DNA of 10,031 nucleotides from Pseudobutyrivibrio sp. (GCA_017557715.1 JAFYYE010000127.1:1-10031), one strand, 5' to 3'. Positions 1 to 6,784 are shown, counted from the first letter of the stretch. The notes: generated from the sequence alone by a model not told the origin. Numbers and translations are program-made.

Positions 1-1887
1 CTCAAGAGCAAAGGTTTCGATGGCCTTTTCATAATGCTCGTAAGTATCATAATCCTCATCCTTATGAAGAATAATATTTGCATATAAAAGAGCCTTTTTA
101 TCGTATGATAAATTGCTGTTGTATTTGAAAAACATTGTAACCAGCTGAGGAAGTTTATCTACTGAATAAGCTGGCAATGCCTCCATATAGGCTTCAAAAA
201 TACCTGATATATGAAGATTTGCCTCGATAGCCATCCTAAACCAATTTAAAAAACTCTCTTCTACGTATGGTGCCTTCAATAAATAGGTAACCACTGCAAG
301 AAGAAGCTGCATATCAGGATAAATTTCATAGCATTCTTCCAGGATAGGCAAAACCTTAGGATTGTAATTTCTTTCGGTCTCAAGAATGTGCACCATCTGA
401 ATGGCCATATCTTTTGTGATTGCCTTTTTCTTCTTCGCCCAATTTAAAACTTTAATTGTAAGCTCATCAAATGATGAAATAAGATATGGATCCTGCAAGA
501 AAATATAGTAAGCCTCTATATATAAAAGAGGTGTGTCCCATCCAGCATCAACCCATTTAGCAACGTCTCTTAACTTCGCAGTAGGATTTTTTATATATTC
601 CTTTCGAAGGAATAATAAGAACCAGGAAATATGCACATCATCTCTATGCTCTTTGAAAATACTTTCGATATTTTCAGTGAGACGATCAACATAATCTTCC
701 TCTCGTTCAATAAGCGTACATATATATAAAAGGAATGCCCACTCTCTGCTTCCTTTATCTTCGATACTTCTTTTTAAATCCTGAATAATCCATAAAGCTT
801 CCTGCTTTTGATTATTGGTAACATAAAGAAATGCCTTAACTAATAAAATGAAGTTGTTATTAAGCAACTCATCCGGAAGGCTGTTTACAATTTCAAGAGA
901 ATCCTGACACCACTGAGCTGTAGAAACTCGACGAAGTCTAAAATCTTCGTAAAGACGAAATGCTCTTAAAAGCTTTTTGTTTTGAACAAATTCCTCAGAT
1001 TCAAGAGATACGCCTTCTTTATCTGCTGTAGCAAGAATAGTAATTTCTTTATGAATTTCCCTATAATCAAAAGATATCTTGGCGTAATTGATACCTGCAT
1101 GCATTTTATCTTTGTGAATATAATAGTTCATGTTGAAAATAGAACCTAAGAAAAAATCACCAGTAATATGGTCCTTTTCAACAGAAACAAAATCAGCATC
1201 GCAAGTAACCGAAATATCAATGAAGCCCCATGTAGAACGACTAATTTCTATTTCACCTCTGACATTTTCATTTACTTCGTAATATGCATCATGTCTTTCT
1301 TCAAGGTCGAAAGTCATTTTGGCCTTAAGGCCTGTAGCAACGAGAAACTCATCTACATTAACAGCTGCAATAGGTGCTGCCTTAAAGCCCCTATATAAAA
1401 GCTTAGTGCGCTTATCTAAATCAGCAATAAAATCTGCAAATCTATCGGAATAAAAAAGAGAAACTGCTTCCGCAAAATGACCTTGTGCAAACTCGGCATA
1501 CTCCTGAAGTGAATTAATCTCTCCAGTAGATGCAACCAAAGGACGTTTTACATATGAAATTGTAAATGGAAGCTTCTTTTCCAAGCCAACTGAAACAATA
1601 ATGAAATTTCCAGTGATAGATTCAGAAACTTTGTAATTATAATCATCTATGAAATAATCGATTCTATTATTAATCCCATCAAACCAAGGATTTGAAATTT
1701 TAACATATGGATTATCGCAGTAAACAACACCGCGAGACTTAACATCATTAGTGCTTTTAAAGAAAAAACTTCCTGAAAAGGCATCATTAATAAAGCAGCG
1801 CTCTTCAATCTGCTTTTTTTCAAACTCAATATTTGGTTTTAAGTCGTCGAATTTATCTTCGGAAATACGATAGATTCTTTTTCTCAA
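1..1887 (-). CDS. Large DUF5717-like protein of unknown function, N-terminal part (C-terminus outside window)
   Basis: An open frame of 629 codons runs without a stop from a TTG at 1887 to the window edge, so the C-terminus is missing. TTG is preferred because AGGAG lies 6 nt upstream, while the nearby ATG (1892-1890) is followed by a stop after two codons. The protein begins MRKRIYRISEDKFDDLKP. Residues about 45-115 and 205-275 are two beta-rich stretches with a similar pattern: a Gly-start strand, a conserved Trp or Asn-Pro-Trp, then 'ITG(N/D)F' at about 91-95 and 241-245. They look like tandem beta-sandwich domains. From about residue 295 on, the chain is alpha-helical with TPR-like spacing (for example LLYANIILHKDEDYDTYEHY near the edge). 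No signal peptide, membrane segment or catalytic motif is visible. I recognise it as resembling DUF5717 proteins of Lachnospiraceae from memory. The function is unknown; a scaffold role is only a guess. Confidence 0.75.
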   Translation of the reverse strand, partial: MRKRIYRISEDKFDDLKPNIEFEKKQIEERCFINDAFSGSFFFKSTNDVKSRGVVYCDNPYVKISNPWFDGINNRIDYFIDDYNYKVSESITGNFIIVSVGLEKKLPFTISYVKRPLVASTGEINSLQEYAEFAQGHFAEAVSLFYSDRFADFIADLDKRTKLLYRGFKAAPIAAVNVDEFLVATGLKAKMTFDLEERHDAYYEVNENVRGEIEISRSTWGFIDISVTCDADFVSVEKDHITGDFFLGSIFNMNYYIHKDKMHAGINYAKISFDYREIHKEITILATADKEGVSLESEEFVQNKKLLRAFRLYEDFRLRRVSTAQWCQDSLEIVNSLPDELLNNNFILLVKAFLYVTNNQKQEALWIIQDLKRSIEDKGSREWAFLLYICTLIEREEDYVDRLTENIESIFKEHRDDVHISWFLLFLRKEYIKNPTAKLRDVAKWVDAGWDTPLLYIEAYYIFLQDPYLISSFDELTIKVLNWAKKKKAITKDMAIQMVHILETERNYNPKVLPILEECYEIYPDMQLLLAVVTYLLKAPYVEESFLNWFRMAIEANLHISGIFEAYMEALPAYSVDKLPQLVTMFFKYNSNLSYDKKALLYANIILHKDEDYDTYEHYEKAIETFALE

Positions 1888-1893
1888 AACATT

Positions 1894-1898
1894 CTCCT
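1894..1898 (-). promoter_or_regulatory. Ribosome binding site fixing the TTG start of the DUF5717-like gene
   Basis: AGGAG on the minus strand, 6 nt before the TTG at 1887. The ATG at 1892-1890 is only 1 nt from it and opens a two-codon frame, so this site decides in favour of TTG. Confidence 0.75.
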
Positions 1899-1939
1899 CT
1901 TTTCATGCAGGTAATACTAACCCAAGCATATTATTTATT

Positions 1940-1967
1940 AGTATAGCACAACATATAGTGTTTTCAA
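1940..1967 (-). promoter_or_regulatory. Probable sigma-A promoter of the DUF5717-like gene
   Basis: On the minus strand TTGAAA (1967-1962) and TATACT (1945-1940) are separated by 16 nt, about 50 nt upstream of the TTG start. Found by eye. It lies back to back with the promoter-like elements of the divergent PLP enzyme gene. Confidence 0.55.
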
Positions 1968-1972
1968 ACGAC

Positions 1973-2001
1973 TTGACCAACAAAAATATGGATAAAATAA
2001 T
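1973..2001 (+). promoter_or_regulatory. Probable sigma-A promoter of the CobD-like gene
   Basis: TTGACC (1973-1978), a 17-nt spacer and AATAAT (1996-2001) lie about 55 nt before the ATG at 2056. The -35 and -10 each match consensus in five of six positions. Its -35 starts only 5 bp from the -35 of the divergent promoter, so the two may be co-regulated. Confidence 0.55.
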
Positions 2002-2042
2002 ATACGAGTGTTATTATATAAAGCAAGAAAAATCGAACCTTC

Positions 2043-2049
2043 AAGGAGG
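2043..2049 (+). promoter_or_regulatory. Ribosome binding site fixing the start of the CobD-like gene
   Basis: AAGGAGG followed 6 nt later by ATG (2056-2058). This makes an in-frame ATG 48 nt further upstream (2008) very unlikely as the start. Confidence 0.85.
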
Positions 2050-2055
2050 CATCAA

Positions 2056-3144
2056 ATGATTAAACATAAAGATCATTTTCACGGAAGTGATTTAGAAAAA
2101 ATAGAGCAAATTTACGGTATAAAAAAAGAGGATATCATTAGCTTTTCTGCAAATGTTAATCCCCTTGGTATTTCTCCAAAATTAAAAGACGGAATTGCAG
2201 CAAATATTGACTGCATCACCACATATCCAGACAGAGATTATGTAGAACTGAGAAAATGCATCGCGCAGTACTGCAATACAGAAACAGAAAACATCATTGT
2301 TGGAAATGGTTCCACAGAGCTTATATCTCTTTTCATCCAGATTGAAAAGCCTTCAAAAGCTTTGATTCTTGGACCTACATATTCAGAATACGAAAGAGAA
2401 ATCGCTCTTGGCGGTGGAAAAAGCATCTACTATCCTCTTCGCGAAGAAAATGATTTCGTTTTAGATGTGGATCATTTCATCAGCAAGCTTACAGAAGATA
2501 TTGATATGCTTGTAATATGTAATCCAAACAATCCTACAGGAACTGCTATCAATAATCACGATATGCGAAAGATTCTTGATGCCTGCAAGGAATGCGATAT
2601 TTTTGCAATGGTTGATGAGACATATGTAGAGTTTGCTGAAAACATTAATGAAGTTTCTTCAGTAACTCTTACTCGCACATATTCAAACATTGCTATCCTT
2701 CGCGGCACTTCAAAATTATTTGCTGCCCCTGGTCTACGTCTTGGTTATGCAATATGTTCAAACACAGATTTAATGCAGACAATCAATCAGCGTAAAGATC
2801 CATGGACAATTAATTCAATTGCTGTTGTAGCTGGAAAGTTAATGTTCTCCGATAAGGAATACATCGAAAAGACTCGCAATCTAATCGCTTCAGAAAGAAA
2901 TCGTTTATACGATATTTTTGATAAAAGTGAGCGCTTCAAGGCCTATTGGCCACACGGGAACTTTATGCTTCTTCGAATTTTAGAAGGCGGCATAACAAGC
3001 CAAGACCTCTTCGACAAATGTATAAAAAACGGGCTCATGATTCGCGACTGTTCTACTTTCCCATATTTGGGAGAGAATTACATCCGCTTCTGTTTCATGA
3101 ACCCAGAAGATAATGATAAGCTTGCTAAGCTTCTTTTGAAGTAG
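2056..3144 (+). CDS. PLP-dependent class I/II aminotransferase, threonine-phosphate decarboxylase (CobD)/HisC-like
   Basis: The 362-residue product has the full fold-type I PLP signature of the HisC/CobD group. GNGSTE (83-88) is the cofactor phosphate region and NPNNPTG is at 156-162. VDETY (186-190) carries the ring-binding Asp187 and Tyr190. The Schiff-base lysine is Lys220 in GTSK, followed by GLRLGY (226-231), and the C-terminal Arg344 is placed to bind a carboxylate. The N-terminal 'HGSDL' and 'FSANVNPLG' (30-38) resemble CobD (L-threonine-O-3-phosphate decarboxylase, which makes aminopropanol phosphate for the cobalamin nucleotide loop) more than HisC, which usually has an NENP-type motif. 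No cobalamin or histidine gene is adjacent, so the substrate is uncertain. Length is normal for the family and the protein should be cytosolic. The start is set by the AAGGAGG at 2043. A flavin reductase gene followed 15 bp downstream, but only its stub remains. Confidence 0.85.
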   Translation: MIKHKDHFHGSDLEKIEQIYGIKKEDIISFSANVNPLGISPKLKDGIAANIDCITTYPDRDYVELRKCIAQYCNTETENIIVGNGSTELISLFIQIEKPSKALILGPTYSEYEREIALGGGKSIYYPLREENDFVLDVDHFISKLTEDIDMLVICNPNNPTGTAINNHDMRKILDACKECDIFAMVDETYVEFAENINEVSSVTLTRTYSNIAILRGTSKLFAAPGLRLGYAICSNTDLMQTINQRKDPWTINSIAVVAGKLMFSDKEYIEKTRNLIASERNRLYDIFDKSERFKAYWPHGNFMLLRILEGGITSQDLFDKCIKNGLMIRDCSTFPYLGENYIRFCFMNPEDNDKLAKLLLK

Positions 3145-3159
3145 AATAAAGAGAAAAAT

Positions 3160-3249
3160 ATGGCAAAAGTAATTCTATTAAATGGAAGCCCAAAGACAAA
3201 TGGATGCACAGTTACAGCTTTACAAGAATGTGTTGCAGCTTTCCCTTAA
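3160..3249 (+). pseudogene. N-terminal remnant of a flavodoxin-like NAD(P)H-dependent FMN reductase gene
   Basis: A 29-codon frame begins MAKVILLNGSPKTNGCT, which is the first beta strand and FMN-phosphate loop (NGSPxxNGxT) of NAD(P)H-dependent FMN reductase/flavodoxin-family proteins. Intact members are typically 150-250 residues. Here similarity ends about residue 27-28 and a stop follows at 3247-3249. Everything beyond is the antisense of the neighbouring ECF gene, so the rest of the reductase was lost by replacement rather than by a point mutation. It starts 15 bp after the PLP enzyme stop, suggesting the two formed an operon. The upstream AAAGAG is a weak ribosome site. A functional 29-residue peptide is unlikely. 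No remaining piece of the gene was found elsewhere in the window. Confidence 0.8.
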
Positions 3250-3727
3250 TCAATCTATATAGTAAGCATCCCAAAACAATTCCAGTTACAGTTTGAATAG
3301 ATAAAGTTAATAGAGTGGATAAAGCATATGCATATCCAAATAAAGGTATTTTTACCATTGTATACAATAGCACATGGAAGAAACCGCCTAAAACAGCTCC
3401 TATTAACAAGTTATATTTTGAATTCTTGAGCAGCTTGAAGGCTACAACTCCCATAATAATTGCCCAAGCTGCTTTTATTGCCATAGTAGGTAAAACCCAA
3501 GCTGTATAACCACCCAGTAAATCCGACAATCCTGCACCTAAAGCTCCTGCAAGTGCCCCTTTTTTAGTTCCCAACAAACAAACAGCTAATATAATCATGC
3601 AATCACCTAAATGAGTATATCCAAACAGTGTGGGGATTTTGAAATAAAAAGTCCCCAAGAAAACTAAAGCAATCATCATACCTTCAATCGTAACCTCTTT
3701 TGTTGAAATCATATTCTTTGTATTCAT
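3212..3727 (-). CDS. ECF transporter S component (substrate-binding membrane subunit), PF07155-like
   Basis: The 171-residue hydrophobic protein has about five to six membrane segments (roughly 15-30, 42-54, 58-72, 77-98, 107-125, 133-158). It carries the pattern 'KIPTLFGYTHLGD' (30-42) followed by 'LLGTKKGALAGALGAGLSDL' (51-70), which I associate with PF07155 S components. These proteins bind a vitamin-like substrate and work with a shared ECF module (EcfA, EcfA', EcfT), which is not encoded here. Family members have been linked to riboflavin, hydroxymethylpyrimidine or unknown substrates; the sequence alone does not decide. The ATG follows the amidohydrolase stop after 1 nt, and GGAGG lies 6 nt upstream inside that gene, so the two are translationally coupled. 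The last 10 or so codons are read antisense through the reductase remnant, so the native C-terminus has probably been replaced. No terminator follows. Confidence 0.85.
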   Translation of the reverse strand: MNTKNMISTKEVTIEGMMIALVFLGTFYFKIPTLFGYTHLGDCMIILAVCLLGTKKGALAGALGAGLSDLLGGYTAWVLPTMAIKAAWAIIMGVVAFKLLKNSKYNLLIGAVLGGFFHVLLYTMVKIPLFGYAYALSTLLTLSIQTVTGIVLGCLLYRLIKGKLQHILVKL

Positions 3728-3728
3728 T

Positions 3729-4493
3729 CTATGCCTCCTCGTCTAATAAACTCCCCCAAAAGTTTTTTGCATTATTGTAAAAGATATTTTCATAATCCTT
3801 CTCGCCCAAAGGACATGAAAGAATCTTTTGTATTTCAACCTCTGGTGCGTGAAAAGGTGTATCAAGTCCAAACATTACTCTGTCGTTTCCCACATTCGTA
3901 TATGCGTTATATATTTGCGCACTCATAGAAGTACCAGAAGTCTCAAGCCAAATGTTCTTATATCGCTTTGCTATAGTCTGTGCCGCTTCAACGTATATTC
4001 CATGTCCATGTCCCATGTGCAGCATTACAAATTTACACTTTGGATGGCGTTCAGCTAAAAGTCCAATTTGCCAAGGCAAAGAAAATGGTTCGTGGCCAGA
4101 ATGAACGAAAAATGGCACATTATATTTTTCACAAATCTCTGCTACAGGATCTACAACAGGTGAATCCGCAGCATACCCATCAAAGAGTGACTGTATTTTC
4201 GCACCCATACAACCTTTATCACGTATTAAACTCTCTAGCTCATCATATGCCACCTGTTCTTTAGAACAGTCGACCCAGGCCACCGGAATAATCTTATCTG
4301 GAGCCGATTCATAAGCAGCAAGCATTTCACTATTTTTCGTTGAATCAGATGGACAAAGCACTGTCTTTTCAATGTTAAATTTATCCATTAAATTCAGAAC
4401 TAGATTTATGTCACCACTGAAATTAAATGGATTTCCCCAGGTTCCGATGTGCGAATGCATATCAATCTTTTTAAAATCACTAAAACTAAACAT
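3729..4493 (-). CDS. Amidohydrolase-family metal-dependent hydrolase (Amidohydro_2-like TIM barrel)
   Basis: The 254-residue protein has the metal-site landmarks of the amidohydrolase superfamily in order. The HxH motif is DMHSH (11-15, His13 and His15) at the end of strand 1. Further candidate ligands are His131 and His134 in 'HSGHEPF', His159/His162/His164 in 'LHMGHGHG', and Asp211 in 'FGLDTPFH', the conserved strand-8 Asp that activates water. Length suits the compact PF04909 group, which includes decarboxylases and lactone or amide hydrolases, so the exact reaction is unknown. There is no signal peptide, so it is cytosolic. It is the first gene of a pair with the ECF S component, suggesting that it acts on the imported compound. 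The ATG at 4493 has AAAGGGG 9 nt upstream. Two earlier ATGs (4501 and 4498) are in another frame. Start and ribosome site are embedded in an inverted repeat described separately. Confidence 0.85.
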   Translation of the reverse strand: MFSFSDFKKIDMHSHIGTWGNPFNFSGDINLVLNLMDKFNIEKTVLCPSDSTKNSEMLAAYESAPDKIIPVAWVDCSKEQVAYDELESLIRDKGCMGAKIQSLFDGYAADSPVVDPVAEICEKYNVPFFVHSGHEPFSLPWQIGLLAERHPKCKFVMLHMGHGHGIYVEAAQTIAKRYKNIWLETSGTSMSAQIYNAYTNVGNDRVMFGLDTPFHAPEVEIQKILSCPLGEKDYENIFYNNAKNFWGSLLDEEA

Positions 4494-4531
4494 AGCATCA
4501 TACCCCTTTCTTTTATTGGATATGATGCTAT
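4492..4531 (-). promoter_or_regulatory. Perfect 11-bp inverted repeat around the amidohydrolase ribosome site and start codon
   Basis: ATAGCATCATA (4492-4502) and TATGATGCTAT (4521-4531) are exact reverse complements separated by 18 nt. In the transcript the hairpin loop holds the AAAGGGG ribosome site (4509-4503), and the distal stem strand includes the first two bases of the start codon (4493-4492). The placement suggests control of translation initiation, or less likely a protein-binding operator. The 5' arm can alternatively pair locally: ATGCGATAGCAT is ATGC-loop-GCAT. Confidence 0.55.
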
Positions 4532-4703
4532 CGCATGTCTGCCCACTTTAAAAGCGTCAGTATTATTAAATTTTAAGGGGACAACAAATTACTTATCCCG
4601 CTAACATGGCTTCAATATATAGTATCTGCTTGTAAGAACTGGGCCATATTACACAATTTATAATGTGTGCAATTATTATTGTCCTAAGTATTATATTTGC
4701 TGC
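4532..4703. other. Intergenic leader upstream of the amidohydrolase, no gene seen
   Basis: This AT-rich stretch lies between the YqeY terminator and the inverted repeat, all upstream of the amidohydrolase on the minus strand. A promoter must lie here. The best guess by eye is TTGTTG with AATACT at 17 nt (minus strand, near 4590-4560), which is weak. An imperfect palindrome, ACACA-8 nt-TGTGT (4651-4668), could be an operator. I see no match to a TPP, FMN, THF or preQ1 riboswitch and no credible ORF. Confidence 0.4.
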
Positions 4704-4732
4704 AAAAAAGGACCTGCATCATATGCAAGTCC
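4704..4732 (-). terminator. Intrinsic terminator of the GNAT-GH25-yqeY operon
   Basis: On the minus strand GGACTTGCAT pairs with ATGCAGGTCC (10 bp, one G-U pair) across a 3-nt loop, followed by six T. It begins about 10 nt after the YqeY stop codon. Confidence 0.9.
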
Positions 4733-4742
4733 TTCCAAATAA

Positions 4743-5180
4743 TTATTTACAAAGTTCAGCAACAATCATATTGATTGCTTTTCCATCAGCCTTTCCCTTT
4801 AAAGCCGGCATGACTTCTTTCATGATAGCACCCTTATTCTTTGATGCTATTACTTCAGCGAATTTTTCCTGAAGGAATGTGCGAATTTCATCCTCGCTCA
4901 TCATTGTAGGCGCATATTCCTTAATAACATCATATCTAAACTGATACTCTTCCTTTAAATCTGTTCTCTCAGCTGGACATGTATCAAGCTGTTCCTTGGC
5001 TGTCTTTAAAGACTTGAGAATAACCTGATCTACCAAATCATCCGCAATGTTATCTCTGGTTCCAGCATCAATAGCAGCCTTCTTGACATCAGATACAAGT
5101 GAAGAAATAGCATCCTTTCTTGCCTTATCTCTTGCTTTCATTGCTGCAACCATATCCTTTTGTAATGTTTCAAACTGCAT
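4743..5180 (-). CDS. yqeY: GatB/YqeY domain-containing protein
   Basis: The 145-residue soluble protein is the usual length for the stand-alone YqeY family, about 147-150 residues. The N-terminal helical part carries the conserved 'MKARDKARKDAISSLVSDVKKA' type region, here about 14-35. The C-terminal helical tail, about 95-145, ends in the glycine-containing 'NKGAIMKEVMPALKGKADGK' region shared with the tail of GatB, the tRNA-amidotransferase subunit. Its role is not settled; the resemblance to GatB suggests RNA or tRNA contact. GGAGG lies 10 nt before the ATG. It is the third gene of the operon, 27 nt after the GH25 stop, and is followed by a strong terminator. Nothing looks damaged. Confidence 0.9.
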   Translation of the reverse strand: MQFETLQKDMVAAMKARDKARKDAISSLVSDVKKAAIDAGTRDNIADDLVDQVILKSLKTAKEQLDTCPAERTDLKEEYQFRYDVIKEYAPTMMSEDEIRTFLQEKFAEVIASKNKGAIMKEVMPALKGKADGKAINMIVAELCK

Positions 5181-5207
5181 TTTTCAGTATCCTCCTCAAA
5201 CATCATA

Positions 5208-6212
5208 TTACTGCAACCAAAGATCTAAATCCACGTTGCCCTTTATACCTTTTACCGAACCACTTTCTGAATACTGCCAAAGCTGATATTCATAAGGCCA
5301 GTAGAATTCTTTATTGTATCCTGCAAACCACTTTGGATACTCTGTAAGCTGTGTTAAATCAAGAAGCATGGCTCCCATCTCTGTGTTGTGGTAAATCATG
5401 CCTTTATATCCAGCTTCTTCGATTTTCTGTAAGAATGCTTTTGTAAGCTGTGTTCTATCTTCGACAGAAAGTGCATTTGTACGCGCTTCGCTATCTGCAA
5501 CCTTTTCAACGTCAAATACCACTGGTAATTGTAGCTCATAACCATCTAAGAGATTAAGAACTGTAGATGCCTCTTCAAGGACTTCATCCTCTGAAATAGC
5601 CTGTGAGAAAACATAAACACCAACATCTATTCCTGCAGCCTGTGCGCCTTCAATATTCTTGATACAATTTTCATCAACAACAAGCTTTCCTGTGCCATAG
5701 CCACGATAAACGGCACGAATAAACGCAAACTCAACGCCGTCATCTGCAACAGCCTGCCAGTCAATATCTCCCTGATGAGAAGAAACATCAATACCAAATT
5801 TAGAAGTAACATTGCCGTCTTCTACATAGCTGTATCGTCCAGTCTCTTCATCCTCAACAAGATTATCAATATTAAAAGCACTCTTTGTGAGCTCCTCATT
5901 GATAGGAACAAAGTTGTATTTTTGATTAGCCGCTACAACAATGTACTCAGGATAGAAAGATTTCAAAACAGAAATTATCGTATTTCCGTTTTCAAGAGAC
6001 TCTCTAAGAGAATCTAAAACTGAAACTCGCCCTTCCTCTTTTGCTTCATCAACTAAAGCTTCTACTTCCTCGCTGGAATAAATCTGCCCTTCCTCAACCT
6101 CAACATCAACGCTGCTTTTAGTATCTATAGCAACAAATAGAACACATACTACAACCAAGGTAAGTATTATTGAAAGTATTGAAATGATAATATATCTAAA
6201 AGCTTTTTTCAT
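5208..6212 (-). CDS. Membrane-anchored glycoside hydrolase family 25 (lysozyme-like) protein
   Basis: The 334-residue protein has a basic N-terminus and one membrane segment (about 8-30) with no obvious cleavage site, so it is probably an anchored protein facing outwards. Residues about 45-75 are acidic and helix-prone. The GH25 barrel begins at 'GIDVSSHQGDIDW' (140-152), with Asp142 as the conserved first Asp. 'VVFDVEKV' (231-238) supplies the catalytic Asp234/Glu236 pair. 'LWQYSESGSVKGIKGNVDLD' (311-330) is the typical end of the fold. GH25 enzymes cut the MurNAc-GlcNAc bond of peptidoglycan, so a wall-remodelling role is likely. The ATG lies 2 nt after the GNAT stop and has no visible ribosome site, so translation probably depends on reinitiation from the upstream gene. 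Confidence 0.9.
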   Translation of the reverse strand: MKKAFRYIIISILSIILTLVVVCVLFVAIDTKSSVDVEVEEGQIYSSEEVEALVDEAKEEGRVSVLDSLRESLENGNTIISVLKSFYPEYIVVAANQKYNFVPINEELTKSAFNIDNLVEDEETGRYSYVEDGNVTSKFGIDVSSHQGDIDWQAVADDGVEFAFIRAVYRGYGTGKLVVDENCIKNIEGAQAAGIDVGVYVFSQAISEDEVLEEASTVLNLLDGYELQLPVVFDVEKVADSEARTNALSVEDRTQLTKAFLQKIEEAGYKGMIYHNTEMGAMLLDLTQLTEYPKWFAGYNKEFYWPYEYQLWQYSESGSVKGIKGNVDLDLWLQ

Positions 6213-6214
6213 AA

Positions 6215-6742
6215 TTATACTCTAAGAGTCATATCATCAAGCGAACCAATCTGCTTGCGATACCACACTATCCCCTTCCACTGTCCAAATTTGTAGCCTA
6301 TATTTTCAAAGTGACCAACCTTCTCAAAACCAAGTGCCTTATGAAGTGCTATGCTAGGTTCATTTTCATCAGTGATAACTCCGTACATGAACTTATATCC
6401 CATTGCTGAAAGTCTTTCTTCCAAAGCCTTGTAAAGCATACTTCCAATACCCTGACGCTTTGGTGCATCGTTAGAAACATAAATGGTAGTCTCTACTGAG
6501 AACTTATATGCATCGTGTGATCTAACCTGACCACCATATGCCATTCCAAGAACCTTACCATCCTTATCACATGCAACAATGTAAGGATAAGCTTTTTGTG
6601 TATTAATAATACTCTGCCTGTAAGTTTCAACAGGTGGATTCTTTTCTGTGAAAGTCACAGAAGTGTTTTCTGCATAGTAGCCATAAATATCATGGATTGC
6701 TGCAGCATCATCAACATTAGCATCACGAATTACAATTTCCAT
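6215..6742 (-). CDS. GNAT acetyltransferase, phosphinothricin/MnaT-type N-acyltransferase family
   Basis: The 175-residue protein has the layout of PAT/YncA-type GNAT enzymes, which acetylate small amines or amino-acid analogues with acetyl-CoA. 'IRDANVDDAAAIHDIYGYY' is the first strand-helix. 'VETTIYV' (83-89) is the central strand, and 'KRQGIGSMLY' (95-104) is the acetyl-CoA pyrophosphate loop (Q-x-x-G-x-G/S type). 'ENEPSIALHKALGFEKVG' (126-143) carries the usual Asn and the LHxxxGF element, and 'FGQWKGIVWY' (152-161) is typical of this subfamily's C-terminus. The start at 6742 is chosen because AAGGAG lies 7 nt upstream; an in-frame ATG at 6763 has no ribosome site. It is first in an operon with the GH25 gene and yqeY. 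The true substrate cannot be told from sequence, and herbicide resistance should not be inferred. Confidence 0.85.
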   Translation of the reverse strand: MEIVIRDANVDDAAAIHDIYGYYAENTSVTFTEKNPPVETYRQSIINTQKAYPYIVACDKDGKVLGMAYGGQVRSHDAYKFSVETTIYVSNDAPKRQGIGSMLYKALEERLSAMGYKFMYGVITDENEPSIALHKALGFEKVGHFENIGYKFGQWKGIVWYRKQIGSLDDMTLRV

Positions 6743-6749
6743 TACGTCT

Positions 6750-6755
6750 CTCCTT
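6750..6755 (-). promoter_or_regulatory. Ribosome binding site fixing the GNAT start
   Basis: AAGGAG on the minus strand, 7 nt before the ATG at 6742. The alternative in-frame ATG at 6763 lies upstream of this site and has none of its own. Confidence 0.8.
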
Positions 6756-6784
6756 CTAGTCATTTTTTGGTAAGTATAGATAGA

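Noticed and set aside
1168..1398. Plus-strand frame of 76 codons
   Set aside because: Antisense to the DUF5717-like gene, no ribosome site, no recognisable motif.
3731..4264. Several plus-strand frames of 65-94 codons
   Set aside because: All are antisense to the amidohydrolase, overlap each other and lack ribosome sites.
4494..4703. Riboswitch upstream of the amidohydrolase-ECF pair
   Set aside because: I looked for TPP, FMN, THF and preQ1 signatures because S components are often controlled by them, and none of their conserved cores is present. Only the inverted repeat is supported.
4663..4872. 69-codon plus-strand frame starting MCAIIIVLSIIFAAKK
   Set aside because: The hydrophobic start suggested a small membrane protein, but there is no ribosome site. 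The frame crosses the yqeY terminator and then runs antisense to yqeY.
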